Assembly: GCF_006540305.1 (NCBI RefSeq) | Contig: NZ_BJOR01000001.1 | Span: 2,852,001 to 2,916,000, forward strand | Length of the DNA stretch: 64,000 bases | Direction: 5' to 3' | Source of the DNA: Streptomyces sp. 6-11-2 | Lineage (GTDB): Bacteria > Actinomycetota > Actinomycetes > Streptomycetales > Streptomycetaceae | In this document: piece after piece, positions 34,480-42,408 of the stretch | Layout: each line of letters begins with the position of its first letter | Numbering within the stretch: position 1 is the first letter of the stretch | Made by a program: the position numbers and the translations under genes | Notes under the pieces: model-generated | Database searches by the model: none | What the model saw: only the letters and a program-made list of their open reading frames with translations | What the model was told of the DNA's origin: nothing

Positions 34480-34691
34480 CAGGCCACCGCCTTCAACCGC
34501 AACCGGGAGGGCCGGACCGGCTCAACCGTGTTGGTCTCGATGTAAGCCGCTACCGCGCTCTCTGGGATGCGGACGTGTCGGCCGACCTTCACGAAGGTGA
34601 TCCGGCGTTCCTCGATGAGCCGCCGTGGGAAGCGGACGGTCGTCCCGAGGAGCTCGGCCACCTGTTGCACGGTGAGAAGCCGCTCAGCCAT
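34479..34691 (-). CDS. xis: Excisionase / MerR-like helix-turn-helix protein
   Basis: A 70-residue protein (MAERLLTVQQVAELLGTT) with a winged-helix excisionase fold: TVQQVAELLG is the helix-turn-helix, and VKVGRHVRIPESAVAAYI is the wing and last helix. Such proteins bend DNA to bias the integrase toward excision. ATG at 34,689-34,691 overlaps the rep stop, and its own stop overlaps the int ATG, so rep, xis and int are translationally coupled. Confidence 0.92.
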   Translation of the reverse strand: MAERLLTVQQVAELLGTTVRFPRRLIEERRITFVKVGRHVRIPESAVAAYIETNTVEPVRPSRLRLKAVA

Positions 34692-36115
34692 CACCAATCT
34701 CCCTCCCCTTCCAGATCGACCAAGTCGGCCAGTGCTTCGCGTGCTGTCTCGCGGTTCAGTCGGATGTCCTTTGCGATCGAGGCGGCGAGCCAGGATTCGC
34801 CGGGGGTGTGGCCCTGTCCGGCGTAGGTCCAGTGGGCGAGCACGAGCGTGGAGCCCTCCGTGTCGTCGAGGTCTTCGGAGAACCCGCGTTCGTGGCGTTC
34901 CTGCCGGGCGCGGTAGTCGGCCCGCACCTGGCGCAGCGCGCCGAGGGTGGTGGAGTAGCGGCGCGACTTGGTGGAGAAGTGCCCGCGGAAGCCGAGCATG
35001 TGAGCCCAGCGCCACAGCAGCCGTTCCGGGTAGGCGTCATCGAGCGCCCAGCACGCTTCGATCAGTCGTCGCGTGTGCGCGGGTAAGGACAGCTTGTCGA
35101 GTTCGGCCAGCTCCCCGATGCGGCGGTCAACGGTGCCGGTGGTCTCGGCGGCTTTGGTGGCGTACTTGGCGACGTAGGAGGCAACGGCCTGTTCGGTCAG
35201 TTCCTCGTGGCCCAAGGCGCCGATGGCCTGTACGTCGACTTGCGAGCCCCAGCGCAGGACGCGAGCCGGGAAGTCACCGGCCGCAGGCACCGGCACCGCG
35301 ACACGGGCAGCGGCGGCCCGGATCGCCTCATCCAGGAGCGCGACAGTGGCCCATGTCGGCGGAGCGGTGTCGGGGCCGTCTGGACCGTCGAGCCGCACCA
35401 CGGCATGGAAGTGCACGGCCCCACGCTTCTGGAATTCGGCGACCTTGCCGAAGGCGACCCGGCACACCTCCCGCATGGCCGTCTGCGTGATGCCCGCACG
35501 GGCGGCGATCTCTCGGCGCAGGTAGATGGTGAAGCGGCGCCACAGGTCCCCGGCGTGGTTGTTCCACAGCACGGACCCGGCGTAGTCGTACGAGGCCGGG
35601 TCGAGGGCCGTGCCGAGCGCCGGGTCATCCTCGGCGTGCCGGGCACCGCAGCGGCATCGGCCGGAGTCGGGACGGTTGTGGACCGGGCCGAACGAGGGGG
35701 CGGTGAGGGTGGCGAAGACGCGGGGGTGATCCCGCACGGTCGCGGGCACGTCCTTGCGTTCGTCGCCGGTGATTCCGGCGCGGATCAGGTGGTAGGTGTC
35801 CCCGGCGTAGGTCCAGGCGCAGGCCGGGCAGCGGGAGGCCCGCCGGTTGCCGCAGGCCACCCGGAGCCGTCCGCCCGGTTCCTGCTCGGTCGAGTAGGAG
35901 TACAGGACGTCGCCCGTCTTGGCGTCGCGGGTGACGGTCTGGCCGACGAGGTGAATCGGATTCGAGCACCCGCCCGTGCGCTTGATCTGCTCTTGCCAGC
36001 GGTCGAAGCCGGGAGCGTTCGCCACCCGCAGCAGGTCAGCGACGGTCAGCGGGTCGGTACCCAAGGAGGCCGCAGCGCCAGCCACGGCCTCCGGGGCGAC
36101 GGGGAACACCGTCAT
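34691..36115 (-). CDS. repSA: RepSA-like rolling-circle replication initiator
   Basis: A 474-residue replication initiator like pSAM2 RepSA. A zinc-finger-like cluster lies at Cys88, Cys96 and Cys99 (RCPACAW), motif 1 is FATLTAPSFG (134-143), the metal-binding HUH motif is HFH at 235-237, and the presumed nicking-tyrosine region is YVAKYATK (314-321). The protein should nick its origin and start rolling-circle replication of the excised element. Start ATG 36,113-36,115 overlaps the stop of the upstream small gene by 4 nt (ATGA). The double-strand origin is often inside or next to rep; no clear nick site could be named. Confidence 0.88.
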   Translation of the reverse strand: MTVFPVAPEAVAGAAASLGTDPLTVADLLRVANAPGFDRWQEQIKRTGGCSNPIHLVGQTVTRDAKTGDVLYSYSTEQEPGGRLRVACGNRRASRCPACAWTYAGDTYHLIRAGITGDERKDVPATVRDHPRVFATLTAPSFGPVHNRPDSGRCRCGARHAEDDPALGTALDPASYDYAGSVLWNNHAGDLWRRFTIYLRREIAARAGITQTAMREVCRVAFGKVAEFQKRGAVHFHAVVRLDGPDGPDTAPPTWATVALLDEAIRAAAARVAVPVPAAGDFPARVLRWGSQVDVQAIGALGHEELTEQAVASYVAKYATKAAETTGTVDRRIGELAELDKLSLPAHTRRLIEACWALDDAYPERLLWRWAHMLGFRGHFSTKSRRYSTTLGALRQVRADYRARQERHERGFSEDLDDTEGSTLVLAHWTYAGQGHTPGESWLAASIAKDIRLNRETAREALADLVDLEGEGDW

Positions 36116-36456
36116 CCGGCCACCGCCAGCGAGGCACGGGCCACCGCGTGGAGCGCGCACGGCCGGTACAGGGGACCGTCGTCGTCGAACTCGTCCGGGG
36201 TCAGCGGCACGAGCCCGGTGTGACCGCCGTTGAACGGCCAGCGCGCCATCCAGCACGCGCACGGGATGCCGGACGGCTCAGAGCACCACTCCCACCGGCC
36301 GCCGAAGGACGGAACGCAGATGCAGGGCACCAGCGCACCCGGCAGACCCGACAGCTCTCCGCTGTCCACGGTCACCAGCGAGCCGACGCAGTCCGAGCAC
36401 TGCTCGTCATCCTCGACCGGACGCGCGATGTGCAGGACCTCAAGTGTTCCAGCCAT
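36112..36456 (-). CDS. Small cysteine-rich AICE protein
   Basis: A 114-residue protein with cysteines in pairs (QCSDC at 20-23, CIC about 45-47, CSE near 58, CAC about 66-68, CALH near the end), a pattern of a zinc-ribbon or metal-binding fold. Proteins of this type often lie just upstream of rep in AICEs, but their function is not established. It overlaps rep by 4 nt and so is the first gene of the rep-xis-int operon. The ATG (MAGTLEVLHIARP) is chosen over an upstream TTG because the longer form would start inside the operator repeat. Confidence 0.65.
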   Translation of the reverse strand: MAGTLEVLHIARPVEDDEQCSDCVGSLVTVDSGELSGLPGALVPCICVPSFGGRWEWCSEPSGIPCACWMARWPFNGGHTGLVPLTPDEFDDDGPLYRPCALHAVARASLAVAG

Positions 36457-36554
36457 GATGGAACTTCCCTTCATGGGACTGGGGGCGGCGGTTCTACTTG
36501 GCGGTGGGAGCGCCGCCCCTGGCTTACGCCTGGGACCCAGTTGGACCCCTTGCT

Positions 36555-36635
36555 CAACTTGTTGGTACAAGCTCGATGCTGCACTGCTCGGCGACTCCCG
36601 TCAAGGGATTCGCGCACACATGTACCAACAAGTTG
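36555..36635. promoter_or_regulatory. Inverted-repeat operator between rep operon and GntR gene
   Basis: The 15-bp sequence CAACTTGTTGGTACA (36,555-36,569) recurs as its exact complement at 36,621-36,635. The right copy ends 24 nt before the GntR start; the left lies about 100 nt upstream of the Cys-rich gene. Each copy is itself a half-palindrome (CTTGT, TGGT, ACAAG). This is what is expected of a paired operator for a KorSA-like repressor acting on both divergent promoters. Confidence 0.7.
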
Positions 36636-36659
36636 ACCGAGTGCGTCATGATGGAGGGC

Positions 36660-37433
36660 ATGAGCAAGCAGCCGAAGTACCGACAGGTCGCCGACGCCCT
36701 GCGTCGCGAGATCGACAGTGGCGTCTATGCGCCCGGCGCGCGGCTTCCTTCGGAGAGCGAGCTGTCGGCTCGTTTCGACGCCTCCAGGAACACCGTGCGG
36801 TCCGGCCTGAACCTCCTGGTCAGTCAGGGGCTGATCTCGTCCAGCCAAGGGCTTGGATACGAGGTCCGGAAGCACGAGGTGTTCGAGCTGAACGCCTCCC
36901 GGTTCGAGGACCTGAGCTTTCCGCAGAACGGCGACGCGTACTCCACCGATGTCACGAACGCAGGTCGGCGACCCCATCAAACCTTTCGGGTCGAACTGAC
37001 CACCGCCAACGAGTACGTGGCGAAGCGGCTCAAGGTCGAGGAGGGTTCGAGGACCGTCCTGCGGTTCTGCCACCGCTTCGTTGATGATGTGCCGTGGTCA
37101 ACCCAGGCCACGCAGTACCCAGAATGGCTGATCGAAAGGGCCCCCAGGCTGACGGAGCCGGGGGACATCGACGAGGGAACGACCCGGTACCTCGGGAGCC
37201 TCGGTATCGAGCAGATCGGATACGCCGACGAGATCGCCACTCGAATGCCGACGCCCGAGGAGGCCCGAATCCTGGAGATCGGCGCGGGGGTTCCCGTGTT
37301 GCTCTGGACACGTACGGGCTACTCCAGTGATCGGCCGATCCGTTGCACGATCACCACCTTCCGGGGCGACCTGAACCGGATGACCTACGAGATCGGCGAC
37401 CTGTCCGCCCGGAACGAGAACGAGCCCCAGTGA
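36660..37433 (+). CDS. GntR/HutC-family regulator, KorSA-like
   Basis: A 257-residue regulator. The winged helix-turn-helix at about 5-72 (YRQVADALRREIDSGVY, RLPSESELSARFDASRNTVR, GLGYEVRK) is followed by a UTRA ligand-binding domain at about 90-250 (AKRLKVEEGSRTVLRF, EIATRMPTPEEARILEIGAGVPVLLWTRTGY is the usual UTRA end). In pSAM2 the homolog KorSA represses transfer and replication genes. ATG 36,660 directly follows GGAGGG with very short spacing; ATG 36,651 is an alternative. It is divergent from rep and coupled to the acetyltransferase by a GTGA overlap. Confidence 0.9.
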   Translation: MSKQPKYRQVADALRREIDSGVYAPGARLPSESELSARFDASRNTVRSGLNLLVSQGLISSSQGLGYEVRKHEVFELNASRFEDLSFPQNGDAYSTDVTNAGRRPHQTFRVELTTANEYVAKRLKVEEGSRTVLRFCHRFVDDVPWSTQATQYPEWLIERAPRLTEPGDIDEGTTRYLGSLGIEQIGYADEIATRMPTPEEARILEIGAGVPVLLWTRTGYSSDRPIRCTITTFRGDLNRMTYEIGDLSARNENEPQ

Positions 37434-37993
37434 AGATCAGTCCCGCCACACCAGATGACCTTGCCCGCTTGCTCGCGTTCCGCCAAGAGGCGGCATCGTG
37501 GCTCAGCAAGCTAGGCAGCGATCAGTGGAGCCGACCGTACCCGGCGGATCGGCTGCTGGCGACCATCGAGACCGGGACGGTGTTCATGGTCCGCGACGGC
37601 GATGCAACCCCAGCGACGATCACACTAACTCCCGAGGCGGAAGACGGGTTGTGGTCGGCCGAGGAGCTGAGCGAGCCCTCGATGTTCATCAACAAGCTCA
37701 CCGTTGCCCGGACCCACGCGGGTCAAGATCTCGGCGGCAGGTTGCTGGATTGGGCAAGCGACCGGGCTTACCGATCCGGCGCGAAGTGGCTCCGCCTCGA
37801 CGCGTGGACGACGAACCAGGCCCTACAGCGCTACTACCTTCAGCAGGGCTTTGAACACGTCCGGACCGTTCGAGAAGGCTCCGCCGTTAACGGAGGGCCC
37901 CGAGTATCTGGGTGGCTTGCTCAGAGGCCAGCACGGCCGACCGATCACGGGTTCGTAGACGAGAGTCCGGCACCGCAGCCCATCACAGAGTGA
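37430..37993 (+). CDS. GNAT-family N-acetyltransferase
   Basis: A 187-residue protein with GNAT layout: MFINKLTVARTHAGQDLGGRL (strand 4 and the acetyl-CoA binding loop, here H-A-G-Q-D-L-G-G), LLDWASDRAYRSGAKWLRLDAW, then ALQRYYLQQGFEHVRTV. The substrate is unknown. Its GTG overlaps the GntR stop by 4 nt, so the two are co-expressed; acetylation could modify an element or host protein or a small molecule. The last 20 residues are Pro-rich and variable. Confidence 0.85.
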   Translation: MKISPATPDDLARLLAFRQEAASWLSKLGSDQWSRPYPADRLLATIETGTVFMVRDGDATPATITLTPEAEDGLWSAEELSEPSMFINKLTVARTHAGQDLGGRLLDWASDRAYRSGAKWLRLDAWTTNQALQRYYLQQGFEHVRTVREGSAVNGGPRVSGWLAQRPARPTDHGFVDESPAPQPITE

Positions 37994-38200
37994 GCCCGTT
38001 ACAGGTTTCTCTACCTCATCAAGCACCCGTCGTCGCTTCGCTCCTCCGGGCGGGCGCGGGCGGCCGGCGGCGCCCGCGCTCATGTCTCCGCCCCGCTCGG
38101 CACCGCCGGCCGCCCGCTCCCGCCCAAGAGGCAGACATACGGGCATGAGGTCAGAACACGTCGTGGCTGGGGCGGTCGGCTCCACGGCTTTAGGCAGCCA

Positions 38201-38311
38201 CTTTGGGGCGAGCCTCTAAGATCATGGCCCCAACGTCGTGCTTTAGCGGGCAGGTCCACAGACTGCCCGACTCGCCGGAAGCTTACGGGGCCATGATCAC
38301 TCGCCCCAAAG
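38201..38311. repeat. Nested inverted repeat (cruciform) in the AICE
   Basis: Outer arms 38,201-38,212 and 38,300-38,311 (CTTTGGGGCGAG and complement) and inner arms 38,220-38,231 and 38,287-38,298 (GATCATGGCCCC and complement) are each 12 bp and perfect, with a 7-nt against 1-nt bulge between them. The 55-nt loop holds a further hairpin, CGGGCAG with CTGCCCG (38,247-38,253 and 38,263-38,269). It lies in the non-coding gap 37,994-38,378 of a rolling-circle element, so a single-strand origin or similar replication site is a fair guess. The rest of that gap holds only a G+C-rich stretch. Confidence 0.75.
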
Positions 38312-38378
38312 CAGCTCCAGCCCAAAGCCGCTCCGCCGACCTCTGCCGTTCGAGGCCCGCAGCGTCCATCCTCGGGGT

Positions 38379-38699
38379 ATGCCGCTTTCCGCTGACGTCC
38401 TCGAACTGTGCCGGGCAACGTTCGCTCCGGAGTCGCTTGATCTCGCCCTTCGCACCCTGGAGACCTACGACGCTGAGCAGGCTGATCGAGTACACCGGGT
38501 CGCGATCCAGCTGAGTGAGGGGAAGCTGAACCGACTGGCCTGGTGGTTGGACGGGGCAGAGAAAAATCTGGAGACGTTCCTCTGGTACGGGGAAGATCCT
38601 GAAGAGACCGTCCGGCCGGAGACACGAGCGTTCGCGGTGGACTTCATGAACGCTTTCGCTGACAAGCACCTGCTGAAGCCACCGCAGTCTTCGAGCTGA
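38379..38699 (+). CDS. Hypothetical AICE protein
   Basis: A 106-residue acidic, mostly helical protein (MPLSADVLELCRATF, LDLALRTLETYDAEQADRVH, LSEGKLNRLAWWLDGAEKN, WYGEDPEE). No motif or family is recognised and there is no signal or membrane segment. It starts 68 nt after the nested inverted repeat, and GGGG before the ATG is only a modest ribosome binding site. It stands alone; the 38,700-38,937 stretch after it shows no gene. Confidence 0.6.
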   Translation: MPLSADVLELCRATFAPESLDLALRTLETYDAEQADRVHRVAIQLSEGKLNRLAWWLDGAEKNLETFLWYGEDPEETVRPETRAFAVDFMNAFADKHLLKPPQSSS

Positions 38700-38937
38700 G
38701 CAGGGGCCGTCTCTGGGCCGTCCGAGGCGAACCGACGTTGACAGATGATGACCAGTCCCGGCATCCACGCAGGTCACAGGCTCAGCTACAGTGAGCTGCC
38801 GCACGTGACAAACTTGGGTCGTCACTTCCAGAAGAACTGACCGAGAACCCTCACAAGCCCTTGACTCGGTCATTGAAACTCCCGGCCAAAGTCGCTACGC
38901 CGACCTACGAAGAATCCGCGCGCAGTCGGGACAGAGG

Positions 38938-39606
38938 TCACTTCACGGGATGCTGCCAGGCCGCCCAGCCCACCCAGAGGCTAGCCGCCATGAGCAGCAC
39001 CGACGCCACGCCGACCGTAAGGTTAAAGACGGTCATTCCTGACCAAGCCGACCGCGAATCCGTGAGCTGGACCACCGACTTGCCGCGACGGAACAGCAAC
39101 ACAGCAAGCGCCGACATGACAGCTGCGGCTGCGAGATCGCCGCTCAGCAAAGCCTGTTTGCTATCTAGAGTCAGTCCCAATACGACGACGACGCTGGCCA
39201 AGATGCCCCACAGGACCATCATCACGACACCTTGTGAGTAGGCGAGCGCTCGCCTCGTGCGCCGTAGCTTGTGAGCCAGCTCCTCATAGCGTCCCCGCAC
39301 CCATGTCTCGCTGGATCCGACCACCGAGAGCTCGACATCGCCGACGATCGCACTCATGCTGATGCGGACCAACCGATCGGAATCCGAGAGCTGTATGTCC
39401 AGATTGTCAAGATGGGAAGGCTCATCCAGTTCCGACAAGAAGTCGGCCAGGTTGTCAGCCGCAACCCGGTTGATCCCCTGTTCTGCCTCGATCCTCAGCC
39501 TTGCTCGATCAGTGGCATCACTGGTCAGTATGCGGATGATCTCTTCCAGTGACCCACGGGTCAGACGGCAGCCGTGAAAAGTCCCATCCCGAGAGCTTGT
39601 GCGCAT
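38938..39606 (-). CDS. Three-span membrane protein of unknown function, AICE cargo
   Basis: A 222-residue protein from ATG 39,604-39,606 (MRTSSRDGTFHGC). A cytoplasmic-type domain of about 110 residues (SLEEIIRILTSDATDRARL, VAADNLADFLSELDEPSHL, VGDVELSVVGSSETWVRGR, YEELAHKLRRTRR) precedes membrane segments at about 115-140, 145-165 and 185-212. It ends WAAWQHPVK. Codon usage is less G+C-rich than in the core genes, a sign of import. It lies between the tRNA-Tyr terminator and the rest of the element, the position where AICEs often carry cargo. I do not recognise the family. Confidence 0.65.
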   Translation of the reverse strand: MRTSSRDGTFHGCRLTRGSLEEIIRILTSDATDRARLRIEAEQGINRVAADNLADFLSELDEPSHLDNLDIQLSDSDRLVRISMSAIVGDVELSVVGSSETWVRGRYEELAHKLRRTRRALAYSQGVVMMVLWGILASVVVVLGLTLDSKQALLSGDLAAAAVMSALAVLLFRRGKSVVQLTDSRSAWSGMTVFNLTVGVASVLLMAASLWVGWAAWQHPVK

Positions 39607-39724
39607 TCCCGCCCCTGCAAGATCCAACGCGCCACGTCCGGCGACCTCCCACCGCGCCACGTGCGTGCCAGGTTGAGCGGGCACACACGGTAAGAGCCGG
39701 GGAATCGCTCTTCCATACACAAGC

Positions 39725-39757
39725 GGCCCCTGTCTGCGTTTCCGCAGTTCAGGGGCC
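39725..39757 (-). terminator. Hairpin downstream of tRNA-Tyr
   Basis: GGCCCCTG pairs with CAGGGGCC and, inside it, CTGCG with CGCAG around a TTTC loop, one mismatch and one bulge between. It lies 14 nt beyond the tRNA 3' end and belongs to the integrated element, replacing the host terminator displaced by integration. Confidence 0.65.
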
Positions 39758-39769
39758 ACTCGTTCCCTT

Positions 39770-39820
39770 GTGGCGGCGCCAGGATTCGAACCTGGGAAGG
39801 CTGAGCCGGCAGATTTACAG
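39770..39820 (-). repeat. att copy C: 51-bp repeat within intact tRNA-Tyr
   Basis: Identical to copy B at 33,164-33,214. It runs from the anticodon arm to one base past the discriminator, the region used as attB by SLP1-type elements. Because the repeat completes the tRNA, integration leaves the gene functional. Confidence 0.95.
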
Positions 39821-39852
39821 TCTGCTCCCTTTGGCCGCTCGGGCACACCGCC
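39771..39852 (-). tRNA. tRNA-Tyr (anticodon GTA), AICE target
   Basis: An 82-nt class II tRNA: acceptor GGCGGTG with CGCCGCC, anticodon GTA in CAGACTGTAAATCTG, a long variable arm and T-arm CCAGGTTCGAATCCTGG, discriminator A, no encoded CCA. The whole gene is intact; two partial copies of its 3' part lie 6.6 and 11.6 kb away. Confidence 0.96.
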
Positions 39853-40081
39853 TTGGGATGCCGCCGGTCCGACCGCTTTTCGGCGGTGCTCTCCGGCAAC
39901 GACGTAAACAATACCCGATGCTGAGGGGTGCTCCGCCACCCCTTTGATCGGCGGCCGGCACGCCCTGGGATGGCTAGGCTGGTGCGGATGCGACCCGCGA
40001 CCCGCAGGCCGGGATCGGCGGCCGCCCCCACGCCCGCCGGCACGCATCCGATACGCACCCCGATACAAGGAGCCACAGGAC

Positions 40082-40570
40082 ATGGCCGACTCCAGTTTCG
40101 ACATCGTCTCGAAGGTCGAGCGGCAGGAGGTCGACAACGCCCTCAACCAGACCGCCAAGGAGATCTCGCAGCGCTACGACTTCAAGGGCGTCGGTGCCTC
40201 GATCTCGTGGTCCGGTGAAAAGATCCTCCTGGAGGCGAACTCCGAGGACCGGGTGAAGGCAGTCCTCGACGTCTTCCAGTCCAAGCTGATCAAGCGCGGC
40301 ATCTCGCTGAAGGCCCTGGACGCGGGCGAGCCGCAGCTGTCCGGCAAGGAGTACAAGCTCTTCGCGTCGATCACGGAGGGCATCTCCCAGGAGAACGCGA
40401 AGAAGGTCGCGAAGCTCATCCGCGACGAGGGGCCCAAGGGCGTGAAGGCCCAGGTCCAGGGCGAGGAACTGCGCGTCAGCTCCAAGAGCCGCGACGACCT
40501 CCAGACCGTCATCGCGCTGCTGAAGGGCCAGGACTTCGACTTCGCGCTCCAGTTCGTGAACTACCGGTAG
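40082..40570 (+). CDS. yajQ: YajQ family nucleotide-binding protein
   Basis: A 162-residue protein ([20 protein letters not shown]) with the two ferredoxin-like halves of the YajQ/DUF520 family: [63 protein letters not shown]. Members bind RNA or nucleotides, and cyclic-di-GMP in some species; the role in streptomycetes is not settled. AAGGAG lies 9 nt before the ATG. It is the first chromosomal gene beyond the tRNA-Tyr target. Confidence 0.95.
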   Translation: MADSSFDIVSKVERQEVDNALNQTAKEISQRYDFKGVGASISWSGEKILLEANSEDRVKAVLDVFQSKLIKRGISLKALDAGEPQLSGKEYKLFASITEGISQENAKKVAKLIRDEGPKGVKAQVQGEELRVSSKSRDDLQTVIALLKGQDFDFALQFVNYR

Positions 40571-40656
40571 GACAGAACAGAGTGGGCACCCGGCCGGCGC
40601 CCACCCTTTCCCGCCCGCCGGCCGCGGCCCGGCGCGGCCCCGCCCGGCCCGCGGGC

Positions 40657-40923
40657 TCAGTCGCGCGAGTTGCCGAAGAAGATGCGGTAGGCGATCAGCA
40701 GCACGAGCGAGCCGCCGATCGCGGCGGCCCAGGTGGCGCCGTCGTAGAGTTGCCGGCTGATCGGGTGGTGCAGCCAGCGGGCGGAGATCCAGCCGCCGAG
40801 GAACGCTCCGGCGACGCCGATGAGAGTCGTGACGATGAAGCCGCCCGGGTCACGCCCGGGCAGCAGGAGCTTCGCGATGGCGCCGGCCAGGAGCCCCAGG
40901 ATGATCCAGCTGATGATGCCCAT
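40657..40923 (-). CDS. GlsB/YeaQ/YmgE family membrane protein
   Basis: An 88-residue protein with three membrane segments, MGIISWIILGLLAGAIAKLL, then FIVTTLIGVAGAFLGGWIS and TWAAAIGGSLVLLIAYRIF. The pattern LLAGAIAKLLLPGRDPGG is the signature of the transglycosylase-associated/GlsB stress-response family, whose molecular role is unclear. ATG 40,921-40,923 is chosen; the longer frame upstream adds a low-complexity tail. It converges with yajQ. Confidence 0.88.
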   Translation of the reverse strand: MGIISWIILGLLAGAIAKLLLPGRDPGGFIVTTLIGVAGAFLGGWISARWLHHPISRQLYDGATWAAAIGGSLVLLIAYRIFFGNSRD

Positions 40924-41148
40924 GCTCTGAACCTGCCCTTCCACGCCGTGCCTGCACTGTCCCGGTGCTTCGACTTCGGTTCGGACAGGCTGTGCTGCTG
41001 CGCCCGCAGGCCGCGTCGTGCTTGTCGTGCTTGTCACATGCTGTGATCGTGCTTACCACACGCGTGTTCGTCCCGCGCCGGGAGCACGTCGTGGAGAGGG
41101 ACACCCCGACCGCGTCCCGCGGTTGCACCGGTCAGTAGGGTTCGGACC

Positions 41149-42408
41149 ATGAGTCGGTCCGCTGCCCCGTCCTCGGCGTCCGAGCTGCGGCGCACCCTCG
41201 GGGTCACGGACGCCGTGGTCATCGGGCTCGGCTCGATGATCGGAGCCGGGATCTTCGCCGCCCTGGGGCCGGCGGCCCGCGCGGCGGGCTCCGGGCTGCT
41301 TCTCGGGCTCGCGGTCGCCGCCGTGGTGGCCTACTGCAACGCCACCTCCTCGGCACGGCTGGCCGCCCGGTATCCCGCCTCCGGCGGCACGTACGTGTAC
41401 GGGCGTGAACGGCTCGGCATGTTCTGGGGCCATCTGGCGGGCTGGGCGTTCGTCGTCGGCAAGACGGCCTCCTGTGCGGCGATGGCGCTCACCGTGGGCG
41501 CGTACGTCTGGCCGGGTCAGGCGCACGCGGTGGCGGTCGCGGCGGTGGTGGCGCTGACCGCGGTGAACTACGGCGGCGTCCAGAAGTCCGCCTGGCTGAC
41601 GCGGGTGATCGTGGCAGTCGTGCTGGCGGTCCTCGCCGCCGTGGTCGTGGTGTGTCTGGGGTCCGGCGCCTCTGCCGCCGACCGGGCGGCCGTCGGCGGC
41701 TCGGTCGGCGCCGGCGGCGTCCTTCAGGCGGCCGGGCTGCTGTTCTTCGCCTTCGCCGGGTACGCGCGGATCGCGACCCTCGGCGAGGAGGTGCGGGATC
41801 CCGCGCGCACCATTCCGCGCGCGATCCCGCTCGCCCTGGGCATCACGCTGGCCGTGTACGTGTGCGTGGCGGTGGCCGCGCTCTCCGTGCTGGGGCCGGA
41901 CGGGCTGGGCCGCGCGGCGGCACCGCTGGCCGACGCGATGCGGGCGGCCGGTGTGCCCGGGCTGGTCCCGGTGGTGCGCGCCGGGGCCGCCGTGGCCGCG
42001 CTGGGGTCGCTGCTCGCCCTGGTCCTGGGCGTCTCGCGGACCACGCTGGCCATGGCCCGGGACCGGCATCTGCCCGCTGTGCTGGCCGCCGTGCACCCCC
42101 GTTTCCAGGTGCCGCACCGGGCGGAGCTGGCCGTGGGCGCGGTGGTCGCGGTGCTGGCCGCGACGGTCGACGTCCGGGGCGCGATCGGCTTCTCCTCCTT
42201 CGGCGTCCTGGCGTACTACGCGGTCGCCAACGCCTCCGCCTGGACCCTCGATCCCGCCCCGGCCCGGCGCGCGGTCCCGGCGCTGGGCCTCGTCGGATGC
42301 GTGACGCTGGCGTTCGCCCTGCCGTGGATCTCGGTGGCCGTGGGCAGCGGCGTGCTGGTGGCGGGCATGGCCTCGTACGGCGTACGGCGCTGGTGGGCGG
42401 CGCGGTAG
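41149..42408 (+). CDS. APC-superfamily amino acid permease
   Basis: A 419-residue transporter with about 12 hydrophobic segments. The first-helix substrate motif is IGLGSMIGAGIFAALGPA, followed by ARYPASGGTYVYGRERLG and, later, FFAFAGYARIATLGEEVRDPARTIPRAI, all typical of the APC family (cationic or neutral amino acid/polyamine permeases). The loops are short and it lacks the long C-terminal tail of eukaryotic CATs. The substrate cannot be told. It stands alone, read from its own promoter. Confidence 0.88.
   Translation: MSRSAAPSSASELRRTLGVTDAVVIGLGSMIGAGIFAALGPAARAAGSGLLLGLAVAAVVAYCNATSSARLAARYPASGGTYVYGRERLGMFWGHLAGWAFVVGKTASCAAMALTVGAYVWPGQAHAVAVAAVVALTAVNYGGVQKSAWLTRVIVAVVLAVLAAVVVVCLGSGASAADRAAVGGSVGAGGVLQAAGLLFFAFAGYARIATLGEEVRDPARTIPRAIPLALGITLAVYVCVAVAALSVLGPDGLGRAAAPLADAMRAAGVPGLVPVVRAGAAVAALGSLLALVLGVSRTTLAMARDRHLPAVLAAVHPRFQVPHRAELAVGAVVAVLAATVDVRGAIGFSSFGVLAYYAVANASAWTLDPAPARRAVPALGLVGCVTLAFALPWISVAVGSGVLVAGMASYGVRRWWAAR

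Larger units (their letters stand above)
33214..39820. mobile_element. SLP1/pSAM2-type AICE integrated at tRNA-Tyr, lacking transfer genes
   Basis: The element spans about 6.6 kb between two perfect 51-bp att repeats. In order it holds int, xis and rep (minus strand, overlapping starts and stops), a Cys-rich ORF, a divergent GntR regulator and acetyltransferase, a nested inverted repeat, and two genes of unknown function. The int-xis-rep core and a GntR (KorSA-like) regulator define actinomycete integrative and conjugative elements, and tRNA-Tyr is the known target of SLP1. No FtsK/SpoIIIE-like tra gene and no spread genes are found, so conjugation would need help from another element. Identical att repeats and intact int/xis suggest it can still excise. 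Confidence 0.9.
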
